A DNA stretch of 23,905 bases from Lachnospiraceae bacterium (GTDB taxonomy: Bacteria > Bacillota > Clostridia > Lachnospirales > Lachnospiraceae), in NCBI GenBank assembly GCA_004557975.1, contig SFEV01000049.1:1-23905 (forward strand), in the 5' to 3' direction. The notes under the pieces are model-generated. The model saw nothing but the letters and a program-made list of their open reading frames with translations. It did no database searches and was not told the origin of the DNA. The first letter of the stretch is position 1. Each line of letters starts with the position of its first letter. Below are positions 15,649 to 23,173 of this stretch, in pieces. The position numbers and the translations under genes are program-made.

Positions 15649-17133
15649 TTATTTTGCTCTTTTTGCTTTCAGCTCTTTGTAAGATTCCCAATCCTCAGTC
15701 ATCATGAAGTAGCCTTCCTTATCAGCACGGTACTGAAGCTGCGGAATTGCCAGAAGCACGATCGCAACAATTGCAACACCTGCGTAGCTTAAGAACTTCA
15801 TAACGCCTGTCATTACCGGCCATACAACTGCCCAGTCCCACATTCCGAGGTATCCGCCGTAAGCTGCCATTCCTACCCAGCCTGCAATGATCGCAGAGCC
15901 GAACACCTGGCACAGACCGGAGATGAACGGAAGAATCAGTGCTGCCTTGATACCGCCCTTTTCGTTTGCGAAAACAGCGATCGTCGCATTATCGAAGAAT
16001 ACCGGAACGAATCCGCAGATTACAAGAACCGGACTCTTCAGAACAATCAGTGCCACGATAGCAATGATCTGACCAAGGAAACCTGCAAGGAATCCAAGAG
16101 GAACTGCATTGGCAGAACCGAAACCAAATGCAACTGCACAGTCAACACCCGGTACAGAACCAGGAAGAAGCTTATTTGCAATACCCTGGAAGGATTCTGT
16201 CAGTTCTGTTACGAAGGTGCGGACACCGAGCTGAAGGATTGCAAGATATACTGCAAAGTAGAGACACGTCTGGATCACATAGAATACCATGGAAGCACCT
16301 TCCTTGAGGAAGCCCTGCTCTACCAGATAATCTCTTCCGAGGATGCACAGGATTGCTCCGAAGAAAATCAGCATCAGGATAGAAGTACAGACCATATTTT
16401 CATTAAAGATGGACATAAATCCCGGAAGCTCGATATCATCAATTTTCTTAACTTCTTTTCCGTTTTTCTTTTTGCCGAAAAGCTTTTCTGCCAGCCAGGA
16501 ATTCAGCGCGATCCCGAACATCTGCTGGTGTGCCAGTGTAAATCCGGCACCGTCTGTCAGCTCCTGGCACGGTTTGATAATCAGGTTGGAACCAACAGCC
16601 CAGTAAGCACCAAGCAGAATGGCCATTACAACGATAAGTGCCACATTATGAGTCAGAAGACCCGGAAGTGCAAACATGATCAGCCAGTAAGCCGTAGCTG
16701 CCTGCTGCACCTGCACGTGACCTGTGGTGAACAGGGCACGCAGCTTTGTAATTTTACTGAAACGAACAAGGAGAATGTTTACGATGAATGCAATCAGAAG
16801 AAGAATCATCGCATCACCGAAGCCTTTGCCGAATACTTCCTCAACACCTGCTGTAACTGCATTCTGTCCGAAATACGGGTCAATAACCATTGCATCCAGG
16901 TTAAATCTGTCTTTCAGTCCGACGAGAACCGGACGGAAATTTGATACCAGTCCGCTGGAACCGACTGTGAGGATCAGATAACCAACGATCGCCTTGATCA
17001 CTCCTGCAAGTACATCATACCACGGTTTCTTTAACAGAATGTAACCAAGTGCTACAATCAGACCGATCATAAATGCCGGCTGCTGCAGAATATTGGTTGA
17101 AAAATAAGTCCAGATATTCATTAAAATATTCAT
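15649..17133 (-). CDS. ulaA: PTS EIIC component, UlaA/SgaT ascorbate type
   Basis: Membrane channel and transporter subunit that moves the sugar, probably L-ascorbate, during phosphorylation. The 494 residues form about eleven hydrophobic segments. Family blocks include GYILLKKPWYDVLAGVIKA, VGSSGLV, FTTGHVQVQQA, LTDGAGFTLAHQQ, GVDCAVAFGFGSANAVPLGF and FVPVFFDNATIAVFAN. A charged cytoplasmic insert (GKKKNGKEVKKID) interrupts the middle. GAGGG lies seven bases before the ATG. EIIA, EIIC and EIIB are separate polypeptides as in the enterobacterial ula system. Ascorbate is inferred from family and from UlaG next door; a related lactone or acid is possible. Confidence 0.95.
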   Translation of the reverse strand: MNILMNIWTYFSTNILQQPAFMIGLIVALGYILLKKPWYDVLAGVIKAIVGYLILTVGSSGLVSNFRPVLVGLKDRFNLDAMVIDPYFGQNAVTAGVEEVFGKGFGDAMILLLIAFIVNILLVRFSKITKLRALFTTGHVQVQQAATAYWLIMFALPGLLTHNVALIVVMAILLGAYWAVGSNLIIKPCQELTDGAGFTLAHQQMFGIALNSWLAEKLFGKKKNGKEVKKIDDIELPGFMSIFNENMVCTSILMLIFFGAILCILGRDYLVEQGFLKEGASMVFYVIQTCLYFAVYLAILQLGVRTFVTELTESFQGIANKLLPGSVPGVDCAVAFGFGSANAVPLGFLAGFLGQIIAIVALIVLKSPVLVICGFVPVFFDNATIAVFANEKGGIKAALILPFISGLCQVFGSAIIAGWVGMAAYGGYLGMWDWAVVWPVMTGVMKFLSYAGVAIVAIVLLAIPQLQYRADKEGYFMMTEDWESYKELKAKRAK

Positions 17134-17179
17134 ATGTTTTCCCTCTCACCCCTTTTCGAGGATTCCCTCTACATTATTT

Positions 17180-17635
17180 TCAGTCCAGATACGTCTCCTG
17201 AATTCTCATAAGATCCTCCGGAGTTTTTGCATCTGCCAGTGCTTTTACCACATCTTCATTCATCAGCATCTCTGAGAGTTTCATCATATTTGCCAGATGC
17301 TGATCCGGATTGCAGGAAGCCAGAGTAAAGAAAAGCTGAGCATCCTTTTCCGGATTGCCTTCCTCGAAGCTCACCGGCTTCTCCAGCTTCATAAAACCGA
17401 TTGCAGTCTTGTTAACTCCTGCTGCACCCTCCTGTGAGTGCGGCATAGCCACATTCGGCATGATCACGATGTATGGTCCGTGTTTCTCCACACACGCGAT
17501 GATGTCTTCCTTATAATTTGCCTCAATCGTGCCGTCTGCCTCAAGACTTTCACAGCTCATACGAATGGCATCTCTCCAGTCCTTTGCTTCTTCGGCAAAT
17601 TTATAATGCCTGTTTTCCACAAAATCTCGTAACAT
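17180..17635 (-). CDS. ulaC: PTS EIIA component, UlaC type
   Basis: Cytoplasmic EIIA of 151 residues in the fructose/mannitol-type (PTS_EIIA_2) fold. The phosphorylated His is H66 in MPNVAMPHSQEGA, followed by the usual KLEKPVSF and LASCNPDQHLANMMKLSEML segments. It accepts phosphate from HPr and hands it to EIIB. GGAGG is seven bases before the ATG. It lies second in the operon, 67 bases after ulaG; that spacer can fold into an imperfect hairpin. It ends 46 bases before EIIC. Confidence 0.94.
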   Translation of the reverse strand: MLRDFVENRHYKFAEEAKDWRDAIRMSCESLEADGTIEANYKEDIIACVEKHGPYIVIMPNVAMPHSQEGAAGVNKTAIGFMKLEKPVSFEEGNPEKDAQLFFTLASCNPDQHLANMMKLSEMLMNEDVVKALADAKTPEDLMRIQETYLD

Positions 17636-17702
17636 GTTTTATCCTCCGATTCATAATTCGTCATGCGCCGTGCAGCCTGAAAGGTCTGCGCACTGCGCGG
17701 TT

Positions 17703-18806
17703 TTACAGGCAGGAGCGGAACGGAATGTTCTGCGGTGCCTCAAAGCAGTCCTCAAAGCCTCTTCTGTGGTGATATGCTCTCTTATCCTTGTCTGTCGGGT
17801 AAACGTATTTTCCGCCTACCTCCCAGAAGAACGGATGGAACTTGTAGTCCAGACGGTCTTTTTTCATATCATAAAGGACACGAATCTCATTGATATCTGC
17901 CATGAAGTTTGTCCACACATCATAGTGAATCGGGATAACAACCTTGCAGCGCAGCGCTTCTGCCATTCTCAGAATATCACAGCTTGTCATCTTGTCAGCC
18001 ATACCCACCGGATTCTCTCCGTAGGAACCGAATGCCACATCCACATCATAATCCTTGCCGTGCTTTGCAAAGTAGATGGAGTAATGAGAATCTCCGCTGT
18101 GGTAGATATTTCCGCCCGGTGTCTTGATCAGGTAGTTCACTGCCTTGTCATCCATATCGGTCGGACAGATACCTGTCAGCTCCTCTCTGTCCGGACCTGT
18201 GGAATCAGTCGTCACGAGGCACGTTCTGTCAAAGGAATCAAGTGCAACAATTTCCAGGTCCTTGATTCTGATCGTATCGCCCGGCTTCACTGTAATGCAG
18301 CGATCCTTGGGAACACCCCATTTTACCCAGAGGTCTACGGATTTCTTCGGTCCGATGAACGGTACCGGAATCTCTTTTCCGTTTTCATCAACCGTGGTCA
18401 TGCCGCTCTGGATTACGTGTGCAGCATACTCTGCGCTCATGTGATCCTGATGATAATGTGTGGCAAGTACCGCATCCACCTGCTTGATTGCAAAGGGATC
18501 AATCACAAACGGAACGGCTCTCAGGTTCGGCTGCATTGCTCTTGCGCCGCACATATTTGCCATCTGATGACCGACAGCCATCTTTCCGTTGCCATGCGTC
18601 CTCTTTCCGTTGCCGCACCACAGGTCGATTGTGATGTTTGCTCCGCCGGGAGTCTTGAACCACATTCCGGTACATCCCAACCACCACATAGCGACCGTAC
18701 CAGGCTGAACAACTTCATTTTCAATTTCCTCGTTCAGCCATGTTCCCCATTCCGGAAACGTGCTCATGATCCAGCTTTCACGTGTCATTTCACTCACCTT
18801 GCTCAT
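17703..18806 (-). CDS. ulaG: L-ascorbate-6-phosphate lactonase
   Basis: Metallo-beta-lactamase-fold hydrolase that opens L-ascorbate 6-phosphate to 3-keto-L-gulonate 6-phosphate. The 367-residue sequence follows E. coli UlaG through most of its length (MSK-TRESWI-STFPEWG-WLNEEIE, AMWWLGCTG, QPNLR--PFV-DPFAI, KTPGG--YHSGDSHYS, GSYGENP-G--DKMTS, RGF-DCF). The metal motif is H117-x-H119-x-D121-H122, with H236 and D239 further on. A perfect AAGGAGG lies seven bases before the ATG. It is the first gene of the operon, directly behind the promoter. It is about a dozen residues longer than the E. coli protein, through insertions near residues 135-145 and around 200-213. Confidence 0.96.
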   Translation of the reverse strand: MSKVSEMTRESWIMSTFPEWGTWLNEEIENEVVQPGTVAMWWLGCTGMWFKTPGGANITIDLWCGNGKRTHGNGKMAVGHQMANMCGARAMQPNLRAVPFVIDPFAIKQVDAVLATHYHQDHMSAEYAAHVIQSGMTTVDENGKEIPVPFIGPKKSVDLWVKWGVPKDRCITVKPGDTIRIKDLEIVALDSFDRTCLVTTDSTGPDREELTGICPTDMDDKAVNYLIKTPGGNIYHSGDSHYSIYFAKHGKDYDVDVAFGSYGENPVGMADKMTSCDILRMAEALRCKVVIPIHYDVWTNFMADINEIRVLYDMKKDRLDYKFHPFFWEVGGKYVYPTDKDKRAYHHRRGFEDCFEAPQNIPFRSCL

Positions 18807-18852
18807 TTTTGTTCCTCCTTGTTTTTTTGTTCATTTTGCTTCTTTCTTCTGT

Positions 18853-18881
18853 ATTATATGTTTTTAATTGTTCTTTTTCAA
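18853..18881 (-). promoter_or_regulatory. Sigma-A promoter of the ula-type operon
   Basis: On the minus strand -35 TTGAAA (18876-18881) is followed after 17 bases by a perfect -10 TATAAT (18853-18858). The predicted start near 18846 gives a leader of about 40 bases to the ulaG ATG. A 12-bp palindrome abuts its upstream edge. Confidence 0.8.
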
Positions 18882-18882
18882 G

Positions 18883-18894
18883 TCATATATATGA
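18883..18894. promoter_or_regulatory. Palindrome abutting the ula -35 box
   Basis: TCATATATATGA is a perfect 12-bp palindrome one base upstream of the -35 box. That position suits an operator or activator site, possibly for the DeoR-type regulator of the operon. It is AT-rich and could be chance. Confidence 0.35.
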
Positions 18895-18971
18895 TTGATT
18901 TTCTTTTTTATGATTATTTATTTCATTTTAAAATATTTATATCTTCGTTTCGAGCATTGTTCTGTATACTG

Positions 18972-19001
18972 TGCACAATTTTGCATATTCAAATTTGTGC
19001 A
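18972..19001. promoter_or_regulatory. Long imperfect inverted repeat upstream of the ula promoter
   Basis: TGCACAATTTTG and CAAATTTGTGCA form 12-bp arms with one mismatch around a 6-base spacer, about 90 bases upstream of the -35 box. TGCATATT occurs twice as a direct repeat across it. This is a candidate distal operator, perhaps with looping. The rest of 18807-19120 is AT-rich without a supportable gene. Confidence 0.4.
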
Positions 19002-19120
19002 TATTGCCATACAAAAGAAAAAGAGGAAGAATAATTCCGTCAAAATAACACGCCCGTGCTATCTCTTCGTCTGTATCCTTCCTCTTATATCATTCAAAAC
19101 GATCATATAATCAAATCTTA

Positions 19121-19213
19121 GTCAAGCGGATATTCGCAATCCGCTTCGCTACTTGCTCATAACCGAATAACTGCTTCGCAGTTTATCAGATGGGGCTTGT
19201 ACCCCACCTGATA
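19121..19213. repeat. Dispersed intergenic element, copy 2, with its own hairpin
   Basis: The 58-bp core (19121-19178) matches copy 1 except for two T-to-C differences, at 19141 and 19163. The first turns the G-T pair of the small core stem (AGCGGAT/ATCCGCT, 19125-19131 and 19139-19145) into G-C. The adjacent stem is TATCAGATGGGG/CCCCACCTGATA (19184-19195, 19202-19213; one mismatch), unrelated to the copy 1 stem. It starts 22 bases after the HAD gene stop, the same placement as copy 1 after the amidase gene. Confidence 0.8.
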
Positions 19214-19235
19214 CAAGTAAGTCCCTACCCGCCAC

Positions 19236-19922
19236 TTAATGCTCTGCGCATTTTCCGCCTGGCCCATCCGTCTTTTCTTCTCTGCGGTTAATAAGGCAGT
19301 CCGTCACCAGATACGTCGACATGCCCAGCTGCCGTGCCGGAACGATATCCTCACCCACATCATTGCCGATCATCAGACAGTCCTCTGCCTTCACACCGAT
19401 CTTATCCAGAATCTCCATATAATACGCAGGATTCGGCTTGCAGTATCGTGAATTCTCATAATTCGTCACAAGATCAAAACCACTGTACGAAAGGTCAATC
19501 CAGCCCAGGCGTGTCTCAACTGCACACGGTGGAAACAGGGGATTTGTCGCCAGTACAACGTACTGCGCCTTTTTCCGCGCCAGAGCAACCGCCTCCGCCG
19601 CCAACGGATTCTCCCCCGTCACAGCCTTTGCCCCATGAAATTCATTGACATAAAACGTGTCAAACTTTTTCATATCAGCGCTGGCCTGCCTGTGCAGATA
19701 CGCATCAAATGTCGTCCAGAACGCTTCACTGTTTGAACGGCTGCCATCATTTTTTATCATAGCCGCCGTTCCCTTCCACAGCCCGTCAATCAGCTGCTTT
19801 GGCTCATAATCCCACTGCATGGCAGTCTTTGCAAGCAGCCTCAGGTACACTTCTGTAAATTCGTCATTATCCATCGGAAGCAATGTGCCATCCAGATCAA
19901 AAAGAATTGCTCTTATACTCAT
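19236..19922 (-). CDS. HAD-superfamily hydrolase, subfamily IA type
   Basis: Haloacid-dehalogenase-fold phosphatase of 228 residues. Motif I is FDLDGTLLP (9-17), motif II ATNP, motif III the Lys in KPNPAYY and motif IV IGNDVGEDI. A helical C1 cap occupies about residues 18-95. AGGGG precedes the ATG at five bases. It lies 13 bases after the M42 aminopeptidase gene and is probably co-transcribed. The C-terminus (NRREEKTDGPGGKCAEH) is polar and uncharacteristic. The substrate is unknown; small phosphorylated metabolites are usual for the family. Confidence 0.88.
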   Translation of the reverse strand: MSIRAILFDLDGTLLPMDNDEFTEVYLRLLAKTAMQWDYEPKQLIDGLWKGTAAMIKNDGSRSNSEAFWTTFDAYLHRQASADMKKFDTFYVNEFHGAKAVTGENPLAAEAVALARKKAQYVVLATNPLFPPCAVETRLGWIDLSYSGFDLVTNYENSRYCKPNPAYYMEILDKIGVKAEDCLMIGNDVGEDIVPARQLGMSTYLVTDCLINRREEKTDGPGGKCAEH

Positions 19923-19935
19923 TTCTTCCCCTCAT

Positions 19936-20964
19936 CTATCCTAGGTAAGCTCTGATCAGCTCAAATGTATTTTCAGCTCCCTTCCTGTGAGAACGCTCAT
20001 AACCGTGGGATGCGTATACGCCAGGGCCGATCAGACCGTGCTTCACATCATATCCGGCACGGAGCGCAACATCCACATCTGAGCTGTAATGAGGATATAC
20101 ATCCACAGCAAAATCCAGCTTTTTCTCTTTCGCCAGCCTGATCAGCTCAGATACCACATCATAATCATACGGGCCCGCACTGTCTTTTGCACAGATCGAT
20201 ACCATGGTCTCATCGCACGCGAGTCCTTCACCGACACAGCCCATATCTACGGAAATCATCTCAGTCACTCCCTCCGGAACAGATGCTGCACCGCCGTGTC
20301 CCACTTCCTCATAAGATGTGAGCATGATATAAACGCGTCTTTTCGGATTGACATTCTCTTCTTTCAGATATTTTGCATATCCGAGCAGAATGCATGAGCT
20401 GAACTTATCATCCAGAAAACGGCTCTTGATAAAACCACTCTCCGTAATCACAGTCCGTGGATCAAAGCAGACAAAATCTCCTGTCATAATACCGAGCTTC
20501 TCCACATCTTCTTTCGTGTGAACCAGCTCATCCAGCACCGCCTCCATCGAATCATAACTTCTCTTTGTATCATCGTAGCTGCCGTTCACATGGATAGACG
20601 CATCTGCAAGCTGAAAAGTAGCCTCATAGCTTCTTCCATCCCTTGTATAGACCCGGCAATTCTCCGCCTCTGCGTTGTTCGGGTTCATTCCTCCGATATT
20701 CGTCAGCTTCAGCCTGCCGTCAGACTTAATCTGAGTCACCATCGCTCCCAGTGTATCCATGTGCGCAGCAAGCAGAATACCGTTCCCGGCATCTTCACCC
20801 CCCAGATCAGCCAGTACGGCTCCCTTTCCGGTAATCACCGGCGCATATCCCATCTCCTCCAGCTCTTTTTTCACAAATTCCGCCGCATGGCGCGTAAAAC
20901 CAGACGGGCTCGGAACCGCCAGCAGTTTTTTCGTTTCTTCCATAATATAATCTGTGTAATTCAT
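19936..20964 (-). CDS. M42-family metallo-aminopeptidase
   Basis: Cytoplasmic di-metal aminopeptidase of the glutamyl aminopeptidase/endoglucanase M type (M42), 342 residues, the usual size. Predicted metal and catalytic residues are H68 and D70 (AAHMDTLG), bridging D185 (LDDKFSS), E219-E220 (SYEEVGHGG), D240 (SVDMGC) and H320 or H326 (SHGYERSH). Such enzymes assemble as tetrahedral dodecamers and trim peptides. The ATG at 20964 follows AGAGG at seven bases; a longer in-frame start at 21051 lies inside a structured leader and lacks a ribosome site. It is the first gene of a pair with the HAD hydrolase. Confidence 0.93.
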   Translation of the reverse strand: MNYTDYIMEETKKLLAVPSPSGFTRHAAEFVKKELEEMGYAPVITGKGAVLADLGGEDAGNGILLAAHMDTLGAMVTQIKSDGRLKLTNIGGMNPNNAEAENCRVYTRDGRSYEATFQLADASIHVNGSYDDTKRSYDSMEAVLDELVHTKEDVEKLGIMTGDFVCFDPRTVITESGFIKSRFLDDKFSSCILLGYAKYLKEENVNPKRRVYIMLTSYEEVGHGGAASVPEGVTEMISVDMGCVGEGLACDETMVSICAKDSAGPYDYDVVSELIRLAKEKKLDFAVDVYPHYSSDVDVALRAGYDVKHGLIGPGVYASHGYERSHRKGAENTFELIRAYLG

Positions 20965-21007
20965 ATTCCAACCTCTCCATTGTTCGTTCATTCTGTTCTC
21001 AATTGCA

Positions 21008-21065
21008 AAAGGCTGATGCATAAGTGAACGGCGGAATCGATCCGCAGCCACCTGCAGCAGCCTTT
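21008..21065 (-). other. Structured leader upstream of the M42 gene
   Basis: AAAGGCTG (21008-21015) and CAGCCTTT (21058-21065) pair as an 8-bp outer stem around an inner GCGGA/TCCGC hairpin (21031-21045). In the minus direction the closing arm is followed by TTTTGC, so this could be an attenuator-like fold between promoter and ribosome site. It matches no riboswitch class I know, and it may begin slightly before the transcript start. Confidence 0.3.
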
Positions 21066-21067
21066 AT

Positions 21068-21096
21068 ATCTTATCATATTTTCTTCCATTTGTGAA
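21068..21096 (-). promoter_or_regulatory. Possible promoter of the M42-HAD pair
   Basis: Minus-strand TTCACA (21091-21096), 17 bases, then TAAGAT (21068-21073). Each hexamer has about two mismatches to consensus. This is the best candidate in the gap 20965-21172. Confidence 0.35.
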
Positions 21097-21172
21097 CCAG
21101 ATCACAAAACGATCTCATCACCGGTTTCGTCCATGTGTAACTGTTCACGTGCCACGCCATGCAAGCCACAGA

Positions 21173-22162
21173 CTACATTGCAAAATCAATCTGGATTCTT
21201 CCGTTGTGCGTCCTGACTGTCAGCTTCTTTCTACGGTCCGGCTCATTGATGTTGTCCAGATTGTTGAAGCCATTTCGCGTTGTGCTGCTGATATTGTAAT
21301 CATTCTGATTTCCGATGATTGTGCCGGTCACAAGTCCATTGCTTGTCTGCATCACAATATCATCACTGATAATATTTCTGCCAGTCACCGCACCGTTCTG
21401 AGTAAGCAGAGCAATCTGCTGCGGGAATCTGCACTCCTTCACATTGATCAGGCCATTCCCGGCAGAAGCATCCAGCTTTTCTCCTCTCACGTTATTCAGC
21501 TCAATGCGTCCGTTGCCCGACCGCACCTGAAGTACCTCCGCATAGCTGTTTTCAATCCTGATTCTCCCGTTATTGCTGAAAATATCACCCTGCGCCAGCC
21601 CTGCCAGCCCGTTCACCCGGATCGTACCGTTCGTTGTTTTCAGCCACAGATTCCCGGCGAAATTCATCGGCAGTTCCAGAATCAGAATACCGAAATCCAT
21701 AAACAGATTCAGCCAGCTCTTAAGGTTCAGCGTGAGCCTGCGTTTATGCGAAAACGAAAAAACACCATCCTTCTCCTCACACTCTACCTGATCCTTTCCC
21801 TCCTGAGGCTTAAAATAAATACGTACCGGACCATCCTCAATGGTCCTAACCTGAATCCTCAGATTTTCTGTCTCCACCTTAACTGTATGGATCATCTCAG
21901 AGGACTCATACCCCTGTTTCGTTTTCTTCTCCTTGCTCTTCGCCTTTGCCGTATAAACAACAAGCCCTCCGTACTCTGCGCGGATTTTCTTGGCCACCTC
22001 CTCCGGTGTCTCCAGCCGTTCCAGAATTTCCTCCTCTGTATGTCCCTGCTCCATCCCGTCGAAGATCAGCTCTTCATAAAAGTCTTCGATCTGTGCCAGA
22101 TCCTCACCCGGCATATCCATCAGAAGATATTTCAGTTTTTTCAGATACTCTTCCTTCTTCAT
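21173..22162 (-). CDS. DUF1700 (HAAS-like) plus DUF4097 protein, PadR partner
   Basis: A 329-residue protein. Residues 1-75 are the DUF1700/HAAS-like helical module typically found next to PadR regulators (MKKEEYLKKLKYLL, IEDFYEELI, LETPEEVAKKI). Residues about 90-329 form a DUF4097 right-handed beta-helix of repeated short N-G turns (TTNGTIRVNG, SNNGRIRIENS, GNGRIELNN, AGNGLINV, TQNGAVTG, TSNGLVTG, THNGRIQID). No signal peptide or clear transmembrane segment is seen. Its start overlaps the PadR stop by four bases (ATGA), indicating translational coupling. Function is unknown; related pairs are often linked to envelope stress, and the product may sense or sequester a ligand for PadR. Confidence 0.9.
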   Translation of the reverse strand: MKKEEYLKKLKYLLMDMPGEDLAQIEDFYEELIFDGMEQGHTEEEILERLETPEEVAKKIRAEYGGLVVYTAKAKSKEKKTKQGYESSEMIHTVKVETENLRIQVRTIEDGPVRIYFKPQEGKDQVECEEKDGVFSFSHKRRLTLNLKSWLNLFMDFGILILELPMNFAGNLWLKTTNGTIRVNGLAGLAQGDIFSNNGRIRIENSYAEVLQVRSGNGRIELNNVRGEKLDASAGNGLINVKECRFPQQIALLTQNGAVTGRNIISDDIVMQTSNGLVTGTIIGNQNDYNISSTTRNGFNNLDNINEPDRRKKLTVRTHNGRIQIDFAM

Positions 22163-22845
22163 AATTCCACACCCTCCTCATTATCACTGTATGATTCATT
22201 GCTGATGAGTCCGTCCGTATTTACATTCTGATACGCCGGAGAATTTTCCGCTCTGTCTGTATCTCCGGCCAACTCTTCTGCGTCCGGTTTTTCCATCTTA
22301 TCCATACTTCCTGCAGTGCCGGGATTCTCACCATTGTCCGTACTTCCGGCTGCATAAACACTTTCACCATTGTCTGTGCCTCCGGCTGCATCAACACTTT
22401 CATCATTGTCCGTACTTCCGGCTGCATCAACGCTTTCACAATTGTCCGTACGTTCGGCTGCATCAACACTTTCACAATTGTCCGTACTTCCGGCTGCATC
22501 CTCATTTTCTTCTGGAATATCCGCTGCTGCTCCCATCATATTCTGCTCTTCCACAAACTGATACATACTCTGCAGCTCATCCCATTCCTCCAGAAACTGG
22601 TCAATTTTATACTGGCCCTCCTGAGTCAGCTGATAATACTTCCGCATTCTGCCGTTATATTCCTCCCGGTACGTCTTCAGACTTCCATTCTGCTCCAGAC
22701 GCTTCAGAATCGGATAAAGCGTGGATTCAGATATTTCCACGCACTGTTCCAGCTCCCGGATAATCATATACCCGTATGACGGTCCTTTCTTCAGAACTGC
22801 CAGAACACATACCTCAAGGATTCCTTTCTTTCTCTGCACATCCAT
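22159..22845 (-). CDS. PadR-family regulator with repetitive acidic C-terminal tail
   Basis: A 228-residue regulator. The winged helix of the PadR type covers about 1-82 (ILEVCVLAVLKKGPSYGYMI, ISESTLYPILKRLEQNGSL, RKYYQLTQEG), followed by a dimerisation helix to about 105. Most PadR-s2 proteins end near residue 110. This one continues with six 12-residue repeats (116-187) and an acidic, disordered-looking end. GGAGGG precedes the ATG at 22845 by six bases; an upstream in-frame GTG has no ribosome site. It probably represses its own operon through the inverted repeat around its promoter. The tail's role is unknown. Confidence 0.92.
   Translation of the reverse strand: MDVQRKKGILEVCVLAVLKKGPSYGYMIIRELEQCVEISESTLYPILKRLEQNGSLKTYREEYNGRMRKYYQLTQEGQYKIDQFLEEWDELQSMYQFVEEQNMMGAAADIPEENEDAAGSTDNCESVDAAERTDNCESVDAAGSTDNDESVDAAGGTDNGESVYAAGSTDNGENPGTAGSMDKMEKPDAEELAGDTDRAENSPAYQNVNTDGLISNESYSDNEEGVEL
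22285..22500 (-). repeat. 36-bp tandem repeat, six units, in the PadR gene
   Basis: Six consecutive in-frame 36-bp units encode the 12-residue motif DAAGSTDN[C/D/G]ESV; the last two have drifted (YAAGSTDNGENP, GTAGSMDKMEKP). The first four are near-identical in DNA, which indicates recent expansion. Confidence 0.93.
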
Positions 22846-23053
22846 GTATGTCCCTCCTTCTTTCACATATAAAGCCTGCCTTTCATGCCTTTCAGCAACT
22901 TCAAAAGGAATCAGACCAACTGCTCTTTCCAATAAATACAGGAAAGTATACTGCACCGTATGTATTCCACTGTTTTCTGCCCTGCACGTTTGGAGCAGAA
23001 GGGTGTCCAGTATCCTCTTGAAAACACCTGACCACGCGCAATACTATGTCATG

Positions 23054-23104
23054 CATACTATGCAATATATGATATTGAAACTATACTATCTATTGCATAG
23101 TATG
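23054..23104. promoter_or_regulatory. PadR-type operator, 14-bp perfect inverted repeat
   Basis: CATACTATGCAATA (23054-23067) and its exact reverse complement (23091-23104) flank 23 bases. Further ATACTATG-like half-sites occur at 23041-23048 and, reversed and degenerate, around 23081-23090. The arms cover the spacer and -35 edge of the padR promoter and the region just past the transcription start, the layout expected for autorepression. Confidence 0.7.
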
Positions 23105-23108
23105 TCAA
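23080..23108 (-). promoter_or_regulatory. Sigma-A promoter of padR operon
   Basis: On the minus strand a perfect TTGACA (23103-23108), 17 bases, then TATAGT (23080-23085, one mismatch). The predicted start near 23073 leaves an unusually long leader of about 230 bases before the padR ATG. I see no gene in that leader. Confidence 0.78.
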
Positions 23109-23130
23109 GCCTAATTTATAATTTTTCAAA

Positions 23131-23173
23131 AAAATCAGGAAAGATTCCATAATTTTGAATCTTTCCTGATTTT
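23131..23173. terminator. Strong hairpin terminator, best oriented for minus-strand transcripts
   Basis: A perfect 17-bp stem (AAAATCAGGAAAGATTC and its complement, 23131-23147 and 23157-23173) has a 9-base loop. On the minus strand the stem runs into seven consecutive T (23134-23128). It would insulate the padR promoter from transcription entering from the right. On the plus strand only a short T stretch follows. Confidence 0.75.

Noticed and set aside
17634..19034. 466-codon plus-strand open frame opposite ulaG
   Set aside because: Antisense to ulaG and its promoter region; no plausible ribosome site or domain.
18895..19110. 71-codon plus-strand open frame in the ula upstream region
   Set aside because: AT-rich chance frame with no ribosome site, overlapping the operator-like repeat.
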